Source: Halomonas sp. MCCC 1A13316 (GTDB lineage: Bacteria > Pseudomonadota > Gammaproteobacteria > Pseudomonadales > Halomonadaceae). From it: 64,000 nucleotides of DNA. Under the pieces are notes generated by a model. It saw only the letters and a program-made list of their open reading frames with translations. It made no database searches and was not told the DNA's origin. The stretch spans positions 1,364,001 to 1,428,000 of the forward strand of contig NZ_CP053382.1 of the NCBI RefSeq assembly GCF_014931605.1, given 5' to 3'. Positions 18,023 through 28,648 of this stretch are shown here, piece by piece (the first letter of the stretch is position 1; each line of letters opens with the position of its first letter). Both the position numbers and the translations under genes were made by a program.

Positions 18023-18667
18023 TCAGGACACGCGCGTCTCGGTCTCCGAGCTGCGCAGCAGGCGTTCGGGAAAATAGCATAGCCGACCGCCTGTCGGCTC
18101 ATCGAACAGGCTGATGGGGCACTCGAACCCCTCAGCCAGCAGTTCCACCAGCATCATCGCCGAGAGCCCCCAGATCACTTGGCCCTGGGTATGGTAGCTG
18201 GGCACGTAGTGGGAGCGGCCGTCGACCGGGATCACGTCGGTGTGGTGACGGGCATCCTGCAGAAACAGTTCGAGGGGAACCTCGAAGATGGCGTCCAGTT
18301 CGGTCGGGTCGGGGGTGAGCGGCAAGTCTGGCGGGATCAGGCCGACATAGGGCGTGACCAGGATGCCATGCAGCGAGATCACGTCCGACAGCCGGCCGAG
18401 CAGCTCGACACGATCCGGCGGCAGGGCGATCTCTTCCTCCGATTCGCGCAGGGCGGTGGCCAGCAGGTCGCGGTCGTTGTCCTCGCGTTTGCCGCCGGGG
18501 AAGGCCACCTGGCCGCTGTGGGTATTGAGATGCCCCGCCCGGCGGGTGAACAGCAGCGTCGGTTCGGGGCGGTCGACGATCGGCATCAATACCGCGGCCT
18601 GAGGCATGGCGAGGCGCATGCGGCGGGGTACGTGAGCTTGCAGGCGCTTACGAAGTTTCTCTAACAT
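18023..18667 (-). CDS. Nudix CoA pyrophosphatase (NudL/YeaB family)
   Basis: A 214-aa Nudix hydrolase expected to cleave CoA or its derivatives to phosphopantetheine and 3',5'-ADP. It has the CoA-type upstream motif ([22 protein letters not shown]) leading into the Nudix box [23 protein letters not shown] at 18667 gives [10 protein letters not shown]; a longer frame reaches 18739. It is divergent from a second Nudix gene, with only 70 bp between starts. Housecleaning of oxidised CoA is the usual proposal for the family. Confidence 0.9.
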   Translation of the reverse strand: MLEKLRKRLQAHVPRRMRLAMPQAAVLMPIVDRPEPTLLFTRRAGHLNTHSGQVAFPGGKREDNDRDLLATALRESEEEIALPPDRVELLGRLSDVISLHGILVTPYVGLIPPDLPLTPDPTELDAIFEVPLELFLQDARHHTDVIPVDGRSHYVPSYHTQGQVIWGLSAMMLVELLAEGFECPISLFDEPTGGRLCYFPERLLRSSETETRVS

Positions 18668-18737
18668 GGAGTTTCCATCGGGTTTGGTTTTTTCTACCCG
18701 GGGGCCTTCGCCGACGTCAAGCCTGCCAGGGAGATCC

Positions 18738-19295
18738 ATGAACTTCTGTAGCCACTGTGGCCAAACCGTGCGCTTTGCGATCCCGGCAGGAGATGATCGC
18801 CCCAGGTTTCTGTGCGATGCCTGCGGCTCGATTCACTACCAGAACCCGCGCATCGTCGCTGGCACGCTGCCGGTGAGCGGCACGCGCATCCTGCTCTGTC
18901 GCCGGGCGATTGCGCCACGCAAGGGCTTCTGGACCCTGCCGGCGGGCTTCATGGAGAACGCCGAAACCACCGTCGAGGCCGCTGCTCGAGAAACCCGCGA
19001 GGAGGCCTGCGCCGAGGTCGAAATCCACGGCCTCTACACGCTGATCAACCTGCCGCACATCAACCAAGTCTACATGATCTTTCGAGCCGACCTCGCCAGC
19101 GGCTTCTCGGCCGGGCCGGAAAGCCTCGAGGTGGCCCTGTTCGAGGAGCACGAGATTCCTTGGGATGAGCTGGCTTTCCCCACCATCGAGCGCACCCTGC
19201 GCCATTTCTATGCCGATCGTGACAACGACCACTATCCGCTGCACATCAGCGATATCACCGCTGAGGATCGCGAGCGCTACTTCGGTTCGGCCTGA
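18738..19295 (+). CDS. Zinc-ribbon Nudix hydrolase (ADP-ribose/NADH pyrophosphatase-like)
   Basis: A 185-aa protein with an N-terminal zinc ribbon (CSHCG and CDACG) followed by a Nudix domain with box [21 protein letters not shown]. This order is typical of small NudC-like or ADP-ribose pyrophosphatase proteins, shorter than true NudC (about 260 aa). ATG at 18738 follows CAGGGAGATCC and yields the ribbon at residue 3. It would hydrolyse a nucleoside diphosphate-linked metabolite in the cytosol; the exact substrate cannot be read from sequence. Confidence 0.88.
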   Translation: MNFCSHCGQTVRFAIPAGDDRPRFLCDACGSIHYQNPRIVAGTLPVSGTRILLCRRAIAPRKGFWTLPAGFMENAETTVEAAARETREEACAEVEIHGLYTLINLPHINQVYMIFRADLASGFSAGPESLEVALFEEHEIPWDELAFPTIERTLRHFYADRDNDHYPLHISDITAEDRERYFGSA

Positions 19296-19351
19296 CTGGG
19301 GTGGCAAGAGAGGGGCTCGGCCTGACGGGTAATCGAGAAGGAGCGGGTAAC

Positions 19352-20311
19352 GTGGATAAATTCGAGCTGAAACTGGATCAGGCGGCACGCGCCGCCTGGC
19401 TCTCCTACGTGGGCGGGCGCACCCAGGACGAGATCGCCAGCCAGCTAGGCGTATCGCGCCCCGGCGTTCAGCGTCTGCTGGCCCTGGCGCGCCAGGAGGG
19501 GTTGGTCAAGGTGCATATCGACCATCCGCTTGCCAATTGCATGGTGATGTCGGATGCCATCCTCAAGCGCTTCGGACTCGAGTTCTGCGACGTGGTGCCG
19601 GCCGACCCCGAGGCTCCCGACAGTAGCGCCCACTACCTGGCCGTGGCGGGAGCGGAGCGACTAGCCAGGCTGATCGAGCGCTCCGAGCCGCTGACCCTGT
19701 CGTTGGGCACCGGGCGTTCGGTGCGCGCCACGGTGGAGGCGCTCAGCCGCCTCGAGCGTCCCCAGCACCGCTTCGTCTCGCTGGTGGGCAACGTCGCCCG
19801 CGACGGCTCGGCCAACCGCTACGACGGCGTGATGGTGCTGGCCGACAAGACCGGCGGCGAGCGCTTCCTGCTGCCGGCTCCGGTGGTGGCCGGTTCGGTG
19901 GAGGAGAAGGAGGCGATGCTCGGCCAGCGCTTGTTCCAGGCCATCGTCGAGATTGCCAAGGATGCCGAAGCCGCCTATATCGGCGTGGGTCGCATCGACC
20001 GTCAGGCCACCCTGTTCCAGGATCACTTCATCAGCGAAGCCGAGCTCGACGAGCTGCTTTCGCGCAAGGCGGTGGGCGAGCTGCTCGGCTGGCCACTCGA
20101 CCAGTCCGGCCAAGTGATCGAATGTTCCATTACCCGGCGCGTCACCAGCCTGCCGCTGACCATGTTCCGCAACCAGACCCTGGTGGCGCTGGCCGGCGGG
20201 CGCGACAAGGGCCCCGCCATTCTTGCCGCGCTGCGCGGTGGCTGGCTCAAGGGGCTCATTACCGACGAGAGTGCCGCGCGCTTCATCATCGAGAATGAAG
20301 GCATAGCCTAA
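19352..20311 (+). CDS. SorC/DeoR-type sugar-binding transcriptional regulator
   Basis: A 319-aa regulator with an N-terminal HTH (YVGGRTQDEIASQLGVSRPGVQRLL, residues about 18-45) and a large C-terminal effector-binding domain of the SorC family (SLGTGRSVRATVEAL, GGERFLLPAP, YIGVGRID, AGGRDKGPAILAALRGGWLKGLITDE). Start is GTG at 19352 with AAGGAGCGGG upstream. It heads the polyol uptake operon and probably responds to a sugar or polyol phosphate, acting at the palindromes between it and the binding-protein gene (inference). Confidence 0.92.
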   Translation: MDKFELKLDQAARAAWLSYVGGRTQDEIASQLGVSRPGVQRLLALARQEGLVKVHIDHPLANCMVMSDAILKRFGLEFCDVVPADPEAPDSSAHYLAVAGAERLARLIERSEPLTLSLGTGRSVRATVEALSRLERPQHRFVSLVGNVARDGSANRYDGVMVLADKTGGERFLLPAPVVAGSVEEKEAMLGQRLFQAIVEIAKDAEAAYIGVGRIDRQATLFQDHFISEAELDELLSRKAVGELLGWPLDQSGQVIECSITRRVTSLPLTMFRNQTLVALAGGRDKGPAILAALRGGWLKGLITDESAARFIIENEGIA

Positions 20312-20351
20312 AGTCTAAGGGCATTGCCTTTGCTTTTTTTGGGCTCGCGGT

Positions 20352-20386
20352 CGATCATTTGATCGTTGCTTGAGTAAATTGATCAA
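20352..20386 (+). promoter_or_regulatory. Palindromic operator-like sites before the polyol transporter genes
   Basis: Two TGATC palindromes lie in the 142-bp spacer: CGATCA-TT-TGATCG at 20352-20365 (perfect 6-2-6 inverted repeat) and TTGATCAA at 20379-20386 (perfect 8-bp palindrome), with centres about 24 bp apart. The spacing fits a tetrameric or looped SorC-family regulator. Binding is inferred. Confidence 0.5.
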
Positions 20387-20453
20387 AACAACGACTCCCG
20401 GCTACCAATAACAAGTGCCCCGATGGGGCAAGCCCAGCACACAGGAGCCCGAC

Positions 20454-21758
20454 ATGAAGCTCGCCTACGCCTTTCCTCTAGCCGCCCTGGCAGCCGCCGT
20501 TGCCACCTCGGCACAGGCCGAGACCATTACGGTCGCCACGGTCAACAACAACGACATGGTGATCATGCAGAGCCTGACCGAGGCCTTCGAGGAGGCCCAT
20601 CCGGACATCGAGGTCAACTGGGTGGTGCTCGAGGAGAACGTGCTGCGCCAGCGCCTGACCACCGACATCGCCACCGAAGGCGGCCAGTTCGACGTCATGA
20701 CCATCGGTACCTACGAGGCACCGATCTGGGCCGAGCGCGGCTGGCTGGCAGCGCTCGAAGATCTGCCCGCGTCCTATCGAGAGGACGACCTGCTCCAGCC
20801 GGTACGCGATGGCCTGAGCTACGAAGGCAAGCTCTATGCGCTGCCGTTCTACGCCGAAAGCTCGATGCTCTACTACCGCACCGATCTGTTCGAGGAAGCC
20901 GGCTTCGAGATGCCCGAGCAGCCGACCTGGGAGCAGGTGCGAGAGTGGGCCGCCGAACTCCATGACCCCGACAACGAATTAGCCGGCATCTGTCTGCGCG
21001 GCAAGCCGGGCTGGGGCGAAAACATGGCATTCGTCTCCACCCTGGTGAATACCTTCGGCGGGCGCTGGTTCGACGAGGAGTGGAACCCCCAGCTCGACTC
21101 CCAGGCCTGGCAGGAGGCCATCAGTTTCTACGTCGACCTGCTTGGCAACTACGGCCCGCCCGGAGCCAGCTCCAACGGCTTCAATGAGAACCTGGCGCTG
21201 TTCTCGCGCGGCAATTGCGCGATGTGGGTCGATGCCACCTCGGCGGCGGGCAAGCTCTACAATCCGGCCGAATCGCAGGTTGCCGATCGGCTCGGCTTTG
21301 CGCCGGCACCGGTGGCGGAGACCCCCAAGGGGGCGCATTGGTTGTGGTCGTGGGCACTGGCCATTCCCGCCACGTCGGAGAAGCAGGACGCCGCACAAGC
21401 TTTCCTGACCTGGGCCACCTCACAGGAGTACATCGAACTCGTCGGTGAAACCGAGGGCTGGACCAGCGTGCCGCCGGGAACCCGTCAATCCACCTACGAG
21501 AACGAGAACTACCAGCGCGAGGCGCCCTTCGCCGGATTCGTACTCGATGCGATCAACAGCGCCGATCCCACCGATTCGACGCTGGAGCCGAGCCCCTATG
21601 TCGGCGTGCAGTTCGTGGGCATTCCGGAGTTCCAGTCGATCGGCACCCAGGTGGGCCAGACCATCGCCTCGGCGCTGACCGGCGATACCAGCGTCGAACA
21701 GGCGCTGCAGAGCGCCCAGCGCGCCACCGAGCGCACCATGCAACGCGCCGGCTACTGA
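20454..21758 (+). CDS. smoE: Polyol ABC transporter substrate-binding protein (SmoE/MtlE-like)
   Basis: A 434-aa periplasmic binding protein of family 1 with a signal peptide (YAFPLAALAAAVATSAQA). The mature part shows the family layout (ITVATVNNNDMVIMQSLTEAFEEAHPDIEVNWV, YALPFYAESSMLYYRTDLFEEAGFEMP, GRWFDEEWNPQLDS). It is most like sorbitol/mannitol binding proteins, supported by the polyol dehydrogenases downstream. ATG at 20454 follows CAGGAG. A strong hairpin separates it from the permease gene, which usually keeps binding-protein mRNA in excess. Confidence 0.88.
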   Translation: MKLAYAFPLAALAAAVATSAQAETITVATVNNNDMVIMQSLTEAFEEAHPDIEVNWVVLEENVLRQRLTTDIATEGGQFDVMTIGTYEAPIWAERGWLAALEDLPASYREDDLLQPVRDGLSYEGKLYALPFYAESSMLYYRTDLFEEAGFEMPEQPTWEQVREWAAELHDPDNELAGICLRGKPGWGENMAFVSTLVNTFGGRWFDEEWNPQLDSQAWQEAISFYVDLLGNYGPPGASSNGFNENLALFSRGNCAMWVDATSAAGKLYNPAESQVADRLGFAPAPVAETPKGAHWLWSWALAIPATSEKQDAAQAFLTWATSQEYIELVGETEGWTSVPPGTRQSTYENENYQREAPFAGFVLDAINSADPTDSTLEPSPYVGVQFVGIPEFQSIGTQVGQTIASALTGDTSVEQALQSAQRATERTMQRAGY

Positions 21759-21776
21759 TCCGACGCACTCGCCCTG

Positions 21777-21799
21777 CCGCCGGGGTCACGCCCCGGCGG
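21777..21799 (+). promoter_or_regulatory. Intercistronic hairpin after the binding-protein gene
   Basis: A perfect 9-bp stem, CCGCCGGGG / CCCCGGCGG, with loop TCACG and no following T-run. It lies between the binding-protein gene and the first permease gene. Such hairpins usually protect the upstream mRNA from 3' exonucleases and cause differential expression within ABC operons (established for MalE-type operons; inferred here). Confidence 0.7.
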
Positions 21800-21827
21800 T
21801 CAATTCCCAACGTTACGTGGTGATGCT

Positions 21828-22718
21828 ATGAGCAAGACACGCGCCTCCGGGCGTACCGTCGGAGGCCTGCGCTCGCTGTCGCTGCAGGCTCCCGCGGTCA
21901 CGCTGCTGCTGCTGTGGATGCTGGTCCCGCTGGGCATGACCGTATGGTTCTCGCTGCAGCGCTACAACCTGCTGATGCCCGGCATGGAAGGTTTCGCCGG
22001 CCTGGAGAACTACGAGTACCTGTTTACCGACCCGGCACTGTGGCGCGCCATGGGCAACACCCTGCTGCTGGTGGGTTCGGTGCTGGTGATCACCGTGGGC
22101 GGCGGCGTACTGCTCGCCGTACTGTTCCAGCAGGAGTTTCCCGGCCGCGGCATCGCCCGGGTGCTGGCCATCTCGCCGTTCTTCGTCATGCCCACGGTGA
22201 GCGCATTGGTGTGGAAGAACATGATGATGCACCCCTCCAACGGGGTACTGTCGTGGGTCGCCGAGTTATTCGGCCTGCCGGCGGTGGACTGGTTCTCGTC
22301 GCTGCCGCTCACCTCGATCATCATTATCGTGGCCTGGCAGTGGCTACCGTTCGCGCTGCTGATTCTGCTCACCGCCATGCAGTCCCTGGACGATGATCAG
22401 GTCGAGGCGGCGCGCATGGATGGAGCGGGTCCCATCGCAGTGTTCTTCTACATCACCCTGCCGCACCTGAAACGCGCCATCAGCGTGGTGATCATGATCG
22501 AGATGATCTTCCTGCTGACGATCTTCGCCGAGATCTACGTCACCACTTCCGGTGGGCCGGGGCTCGCCACCACCAACCTGGCGTTCCTGATCTACATCCA
22601 GGCGCTGCTCGACTTCGACGTCGGCCTGGCCTCCGCCGGCGGGGTGGTCGCCATCGTCCTGGCCAACATCGTCGCCATCTTCCTGGTCCGGCTGGTGGCC
22701 AAGAACCTGGAAAACTGA
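21828..22718 (+). CDS. smoF: Polyol ABC transporter permease 1 (SmoF/MtlF-like)
   Basis: A 296-aa inner-membrane permease of the MalF/UgpA type with six hydrophobic segments. The cytoplasmic EAA loop reads VEAARMDGAGPIAVFFYITLPHL, which docks on the ATPase. It starts with ATG at 21828 and is followed 15 bp later by the second permease. Length and order match the SmoEFGK polyol importers. Confidence 0.9.
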   Translation: MSKTRASGRTVGGLRSLSLQAPAVTLLLLWMLVPLGMTVWFSLQRYNLLMPGMEGFAGLENYEYLFTDPALWRAMGNTLLLVGSVLVITVGGGVLLAVLFQQEFPGRGIARVLAISPFFVMPTVSALVWKNMMMHPSNGVLSWVAELFGLPAVDWFSSLPLTSIIIIVAWQWLPFALLILLTAMQSLDDDQVEAARMDGAGPIAVFFYITLPHLKRAISVVIMIEMIFLLTIFAEIYVTTSGGPGLATTNLAFLIYIQALLDFDVGLASAGGVVAIVLANIVAIFLVRLVAKNLEN

Positions 22719-22733
22719 GGCGAGGAGCCGCTC

Positions 22734-23648
22734 ATGACCACACTCAAGACCAAGCAGGCCCTACCGGCAGATGGCCAACTGGCAAGTGCCTCCGCGGACA
22801 CCGCGACGCGCGCCCGCCACACCCCGCTGGTACCCAGCGCCGGTTCTCGCCGGGTATGGCTGACACTGCTGGGCTGGGGCATTGCCCTGATCATCTTCTT
22901 TCCCATCCTGTGGATGGTGCTGACCGGCTTCAAGACCGAGGCCGAGGCGATCGCCGACCCCAGCCTGATCTTCTCGCCGACGCTCGAAAGCTATATCGCC
23001 GTTCAGGCCCGTGCCGACTACTTCAAGTTCGCCATGAACAGCGTGGTGGTGGCCTTCGGCTCGACCCTGCTGGCGCTGGCCATCGCCATTCCCTCGGCAT
23101 ACGCCATGGCGTTCCTGCCCACCAAGCGCACCAAGGGCACGCTGCTGTGGATGCTCTCCACCAAGATGCTGCCGCCGGTGGGCGTGCTGGTGCCGATCTA
23201 CTTGCTCTTTCGCGACTTCGGCCTGCTCGACACCCGCACCGGGCTGATCATCGTCTACACCCTGATGAACCTGCCGATCGTGGTGTGGATGCTCTACACC
23301 TTCTTCAAGGATTTGCCGCGGGACATTCTCGAGGCGGGGCGCATGGACGGCGCGAGTACCTTCCAGGAGGTGATCTATCTGCTGCTGCCGCTGACGCTTC
23401 CCGGCATTGCCTCCACTGGGCTGCTGTCGGTGATCCTGAGCTGGAACGAGGCGTTCTGGAGCCTCAACCTGACCTCATCCAGCGCCGCTCCGCTCACTGC
23501 CTACATTGCTTCCTTCTCGAGCCCCGAGGGGCTGTTCTGGGCCAAGCTCTCTGCCGCTTCCACCATGGCCATCGCGCCGATCCTGGTCTTCGGTTGGCTG
23601 ACCCAGAAGCAGATGGTACGCGGTCTCACCTTCGGCGCCGTCAAGTAA
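22734..23648 (+). CDS. smoG: Polyol ABC transporter permease 2 (SmoG/MtlG-like)
   Basis: A 304-aa MalG-type permease. It has a hydrophilic N-terminal extension of about 35 residues, six membrane segments and the EAA loop LEAGRMDGASTFQEVIYLLLPLTLPG. GAGGAGC precedes the ATG. It pairs with the upstream permease, and the ATPase follows after 10 bp. Confidence 0.9.
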   Translation: MTTLKTKQALPADGQLASASADTATRARHTPLVPSAGSRRVWLTLLGWGIALIIFFPILWMVLTGFKTEAEAIADPSLIFSPTLESYIAVQARADYFKFAMNSVVVAFGSTLLALAIAIPSAYAMAFLPTKRTKGTLLWMLSTKMLPPVGVLVPIYLLFRDFGLLDTRTGLIIVYTLMNLPIVVWMLYTFFKDLPRDILEAGRMDGASTFQEVIYLLLPLTLPGIASTGLLSVILSWNEAFWSLNLTSSSAAPLTAYIASFSSPEGLFWAKLSAASTMAIAPILVFGWLTQKQMVRGLTFGAVK

Positions 23649-23658
23649 GAGGTTTCCC

Positions 23659-24797
<1,139 letters not shown>

Positions 24798-24801
<4 letters not shown>

Positions 24802-25532
24802 ACGGGGTGGGCATGGAAACGCTGATCTTCGACTGCGACGGCGTGCTGGTGGACAGCGAGGTCGTCGCCGAAGCGACGCTGCTGGAGCAACTCGGCCTGC
24901 TGATGCCGGATATTTCCGAGGACGTCGCCTTGCGCCAGGCGCTGGGCATGACCACCGCGGCGATTCTTGAGCGGTTGGAGCGGCAGAGTTCGCACCGGCT
25001 GCCGGCGAACGCGCTGGAGCGCATCGACAGCGCCATCGAGGCGCGCCTGGCCGAGGAGCTGCGCGCCGTCGAAGGCGTAGCGGAAACGCTGGCTCGGATC
25101 GAGTTGCCGCTGGCCATCGTCTCCAACAGCCGCCGCCGCCGGGTCCTGGCGTCGCTCGCCGTCACCGGGCTCGATGCCAGGCTGGGTGAGGTGCCGCTGT
25201 TCACCGCCGATGAGGTCGAGCGTCCCAAGCCGGCGCCCGACCTCTACCTGTTGGCGGCACGCCAGATGGGCCGAGCCCCGAGCGATTGCCTGGTGGTCGA
25301 GGACAGCGTCTCCGGCGTTACCGCGGCGCATGCAGCGGGCATGACGGTGATCGGCTTCACCGGCGCCAGCCATGTCGAAGACGGTCATGCCGAACGGCTG
25401 CGCCGGGCGGGGGCATGGCGGGTGCTGCCGGCCATGCACGGCCTGGAGGCCCTGATCCAGCAGTGGCGCGAACGACGCGGTGACGACGTGAAAGCGGCCA
25501 CGAGCGAAACCAACGAGGAAGATACAAGATGA
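24798..25532 (+). CDS. HAD-superfamily phosphatase (subfamily IA) of the polyol operon
   Basis: A 244-aa cytosolic hydrolase with HAD motif I (FDCDGVLVDSE), motif II (IVSNSRRRR), motif III Lys in RPKPAPDLYLLAA and motif IV (VEDSVSGVTAAHAAGM). Beta-phosphoglucomutase-like and sugar phosphatases share this layout. It is translationally coupled on both sides (ATGA overlaps at 24798 and 25529), so it is an integral operon member. Likely role is dephosphorylating a sugar phosphate made by side reactions, or polyol-phosphate turnover (inference). Confidence 0.85.
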
Positions 25533-26311
25533 AACTGCAAGACAAGGTGGCCGTGATAACCGGCGGCGCACGCGGCATCGGCCTGGCCATTGCCGAGCGC
25601 TATCTCGCCGAGGGGGCGCGGGTTGCCGTGGCCGATATCGACGTGACGGCGGTGGAGGAGGCCGTAGCGGGCTTGCGTCACTTGGGGGCCGATCGCGTCA
25701 TGGGGGTACGTCTCGACGTCTGCGATCGCGATTCGATCGAGGCAACGGTTCAGGCAGTGACGGAGCATCTCGGGCCCATCGACATCCTGGTCAACAACGC
25801 CGCGGTATTCGACATGGCGCCGGTGCTCGAGGTCAGCGAAGCCAGCTTCGATCTCCAATTCGCCGTCAACACCAAGGGCCTCTTCTTTACCCTGCAGGCG
25901 GTGGCCCGGCATATGGTGGCCCACGGCGAGGGGGGGGCAATCATCAACATGGCCTCCCAGGCGGGACGTCGCGGCGAAGCGCTGGTGAGCACCTACTGCG
26001 CTACCAAGGCGGCGGTGATCAGCCTGACCCAGTCGTGCGCGCTGGACCTGATCCGCTACGGCATTCGCGTCAATGGCATTGCGCCGGGCGTGGTCGACAC
26101 GCCAATGTGGGAAGAAGTCGATGCGCTGTTCGCCCGTTATGAAAACCGGCCGCTAGGCGAGAAGAAGCGCCTGGTCGGCGAGGCGGTGCCCTACGGGCGC
26201 ATGGGGAAACCCGAGGATCACGCCGGCGCGGCGGTGTTTCTCGCCTCGGACGATAGCGAGTATGTCGTCGCACAGACCCTAAACGTCGACGGCGGTAACT
26301 GGATGAGCTGA
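25529..26311 (+). CDS. smoS: Short-chain polyol dehydrogenase (SmoS-like, sorbitol-type)
   Basis: A 260-aa SDR enzyme with the NAD-binding motif TGGARGIGLAIAE at residue 10, NNAAVF (about residue 88) and the catalytic Ser...YCATK (Tyr about residue 156). This is the length and layout of SmoS/galactitol dehydrogenases that oxidise sorbitol to fructose or galactitol to tagatose with NAD+. It overlaps the phosphatase stop by ATGA. Its place after smoEFGK supports a sorbitol-type substrate; arabitol cannot be excluded. Confidence 0.88.
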   Translation: MKLQDKVAVITGGARGIGLAIAERYLAEGARVAVADIDVTAVEEAVAGLRHLGADRVMGVRLDVCDRDSIEATVQAVTEHLGPIDILVNNAAVFDMAPVLEVSEASFDLQFAVNTKGLFFTLQAVARHMVAHGEGGAIINMASQAGRRGEALVSTYCATKAAVISLTQSCALDLIRYGIRVNGIAPGVVDTPMWEEVDALFARYENRPLGEKKRLVGEAVPYGRMGKPEDHAGAAVFLASDDSEYVVAQTLNVDGGNWMS

Positions 26312-26462
26312 AAAATGCCTGCGCGAGCGAATCGCTGCGTTGCGCGGTGCCGAAGTGTCGGACCATCGGTATCCTCACATATACCCCATGTGCTCCGGTT
26401 CCTGTGCTCCGTGCGCCTTGCGCTTCATCTCGCTCGGCGATTTTTTACCAGGCGAAACAACA

Positions 26463-27086
26463 ATGAATCCAAATATTCATGATATGGCGGTGCGTCTGCT
26501 GGAGGCCGCCGAGAATCGGCAGCGCTTCATCGTCGCCCTGGCCGGGCCGCCGGGGGCGGGCAAGTCGTTTCTCTCCGAGTGGCTGTGCCGCGAACTCAAC
26601 GAGCGGCAGCCCGGCATCGCCGCGGTGGTGCCGATGGATGGCTATCACTTCGACAACGCCATCCTCGAGCCGCTGGGTCAGCTGCCGATCAAGGGCGCGC
26701 CGGAGACCTTCGATCCCGATGGCTTGAAGCACGACCTGGAGCGCATTCGCCGCACCGACAGAGCCGTGGCGGTACCAGTGTTCGACCGACCGCTGGACCT
26801 GGCCCGGGCCGGCGGTCGCTTGATCACCCTCGAGCACCGCCTCGTCATCGTCGAGGGCAACTACCTGTTGCTCGACCGCGACCCCTGGCGTGAGCTGCAC
26901 GCCCTGTTCGACATGACGCTGTTCCTCGAGGTGGCCGACGACGTGCTCGAGGCGCGGCTGATCCAGCGCTGGTTGGGGATGGGCCAGGAGCAGCAGGGCG
27001 CCGTCGACAAGGCGCGCCACAAGGACATGCCCAATGCCCGACTGATCAAGCGCGAATCTGTCGCGCCGGACCTCTACTGGCGCTAG
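26463..27086 (+). CDS. P-loop sugar/nucleoside kinase (uridine kinase-like; FrcK-type)
   Basis: A 207-aa kinase with Walker A GPPGAGKSFL (about residue 28), MDGYHFDNAIL and an RxRx lid region (LEARLIQRWLGMGQEQQGAVDK). It belongs to the phosphoribulokinase/uridine kinase-like family annotated beside fructose and polyol transporters. In this operon it would phosphorylate the ketose released by the dehydrogenases, for example fructose (inference). ATG at 26463 has only a weak ribosome site (AGGCG), and the 151-bp gap upstream contains no gene and may carry a promoter. Confidence 0.8.
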   Translation: MNPNIHDMAVRLLEAAENRQRFIVALAGPPGAGKSFLSEWLCRELNERQPGIAAVVPMDGYHFDNAILEPLGQLPIKGAPETFDPDGLKHDLERIRRTDRAVAVPVFDRPLDLARAGGRLITLEHRLVIVEGNYLLLDRDPWRELHALFDMTLFLEVADDVLEARLIQRWLGMGQEQQGAVDKARHKDMPNARLIKRESVAPDLYWR

Positions 27087-27154
27087 GCCGCGTCACGCTG
27101 CCGTAGCCATACATCATTTCTCGTTCATTGCCGCCTGCGGCAAGGAGTGCCCTT

Positions 27155-28648
27155 ATGCCTGCCCTCAGCAACGCCACGCTCACTCGACTCGACCCGCGCA
27201 TTGCCATGCCGCGCTATGACCGCCAGGCGCTGACGCCGGGCATCGTGCATATCGGCGTCGGTGGCTTTCATCGCGCCCACCAGGCCATGTACCTCGATGA
27301 GCTGATGAACTGTGGCCAGGCGCTCGACTGGGGCATCGTCGGCGTCGGCGTGATGACCGGCGACCGTCGCATGCAGGAAGCCCTGGCGGCTCAGGATCAT
27401 CTCTACACGCTGGTGGTGAAGCACCCTAGCGGCGAGCGCGAACCGCGGGTGATCGGTGCCATGCTCGATTATCTGTTCGCTCCCGACGACCCCGAGGCCG
27501 TCATCGAGCGCATGGCCGACCCCGCCATTCGCATCGTCTCGCTGACCGTGACCGAAGGGGGTTACAACTTTCATCCCGTCAGCGGCAAGTTTGACCTCGA
27601 CAATCCCGACGTGCGCCACGATCTCGGCTATCCCGATACGCCGCGCACGGCCTTCGGTTTGGTGGTCGAGGCGCTGGTACGGCGGCGAGAGCGCGGCCTG
27701 GCGCCGTTCACGATCATGTCCTGCGACAATATCCAGGGCAACGGTGAGGTGGCCAGGCGTATGTTTTCCGCCTTCGCTCGAGCGCGCGATACCGAACTCG
27801 GCGCCTGGCTGGAGGTCGAGGTGCCGTTTCCCAATGCCATGGTCGATCGCATCACACCGGTGACCCAGCCGGCGGATATCGAGGAACTGATGCATGAATT
27901 CGGCGTCGAGGATGCCTGGCCGGTGGTATGCGAGCCTTTCTCCCAGTGGGTGCTGGAGGATCGCTTTGTCAGCGGCAGGCCGCCCCTGGAGCAGGCCGGC
28001 GTCCAGGTCGTCGAGGATGTCGAACCCTATGAACTGATGAAGCTGCGCCTGCTCAACGCCAGCCACCAGGCGCTGTGCTACTTCGGCACCCTGGCCGGCT
28101 ATCGTTATGCGCATGAGGTGTGCCGTGACCCGCTGTTCGTCGATTTCCTGCTCGGCTACATGCGGCGTGAGGGCAGCCCCACCCTGTCGCCGGTGCCGGG
28201 CGTGGATCTCGAGCAGTACCGCCTGACCCTGATCGAGCGCTTTGCCAATCCCGAGATCAAGGACACGCTGGCGCGGCTGTGCGCCGAGAGCTCCGATCGC
28301 ATCCCCAAGTGGCTGGTGCCGGTGATTCGGGAACAGCTCGCAAGCGGTGGCGAGATCCACCGCAGCGCCGGCGTCGTTGCGAGCTGGGCGCGCTACGCCG
28401 AGGGCGTCGACGAGCAGGGCGAACCCATCGCGGTAGTCGACCGGCTCAAGAACGAACTGATGGCGCTTGCCGCCGCCAACCGTGCGCAGCCCACCACATT
28501 CATTGACAATCGTGAGCTGTTCGGCGACCTGGCCGAGCACGAGCGTTTTCGCGAAGCTTATCTGGCTGCCTTGAAGAGCCTGCACGAACGTGGCGCGCGC
28601 GCTACCCTTGAAGCCCTGACCGGGGAGCAAGTACAAGGAGCGGAGTAA
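27155..28648 (+). CDS. mtlK: Mannitol 2-dehydrogenase (long-chain polyol dehydrogenase)
   Basis: A 497-aa NAD-dependent enzyme that oxidises D-mannitol to fructose (relatives act on arabitol or sorbitol). The N-terminal Rossmann motif HIGVGGFHRAHQAMYLDEL and the central PFPNAMVDRITPVT, followed by the Lys-containing LKLLRLLNASHQALCY-like segment (MKLRLLNASHQALCYFG), are typical of the family. ATG at 27155 follows AAGGAG at good spacing. Its stop TAA overlaps the xylulokinase ATG (TAATG). Confidence 0.93.
   Translation: MPALSNATLTRLDPRIAMPRYDRQALTPGIVHIGVGGFHRAHQAMYLDELMNCGQALDWGIVGVGVMTGDRRMQEALAAQDHLYTLVVKHPSGEREPRVIGAMLDYLFAPDDPEAVIERMADPAIRIVSLTVTEGGYNFHPVSGKFDLDNPDVRHDLGYPDTPRTAFGLVVEALVRRRERGLAPFTIMSCDNIQGNGEVARRMFSAFARARDTELGAWLEVEVPFPNAMVDRITPVTQPADIEELMHEFGVEDAWPVVCEPFSQWVLEDRFVSGRPPLEQAGVQVVEDVEPYELMKLRLLNASHQALCYFGTLAGYRYAHEVCRDPLFVDFLLGYMRREGSPTLSPVPGVDLEQYRLTLIERFANPEIKDTLARLCAESSDRIPKWLVPVIREQLASGGEIHRSAGVVASWARYAEGVDEQGEPIAVVDRLKNELMALAAANRAQPTTFIDNRELFGDLAEHERFREAYLAALKSLHERGARATLEALTGEQVQGAE

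Noticed and set aside
27125..28636. 503-aa open frame antisense to the mannitol dehydrogenase gene
   Set aside because: Mirrors the codon bias of the real gene; no family motif.
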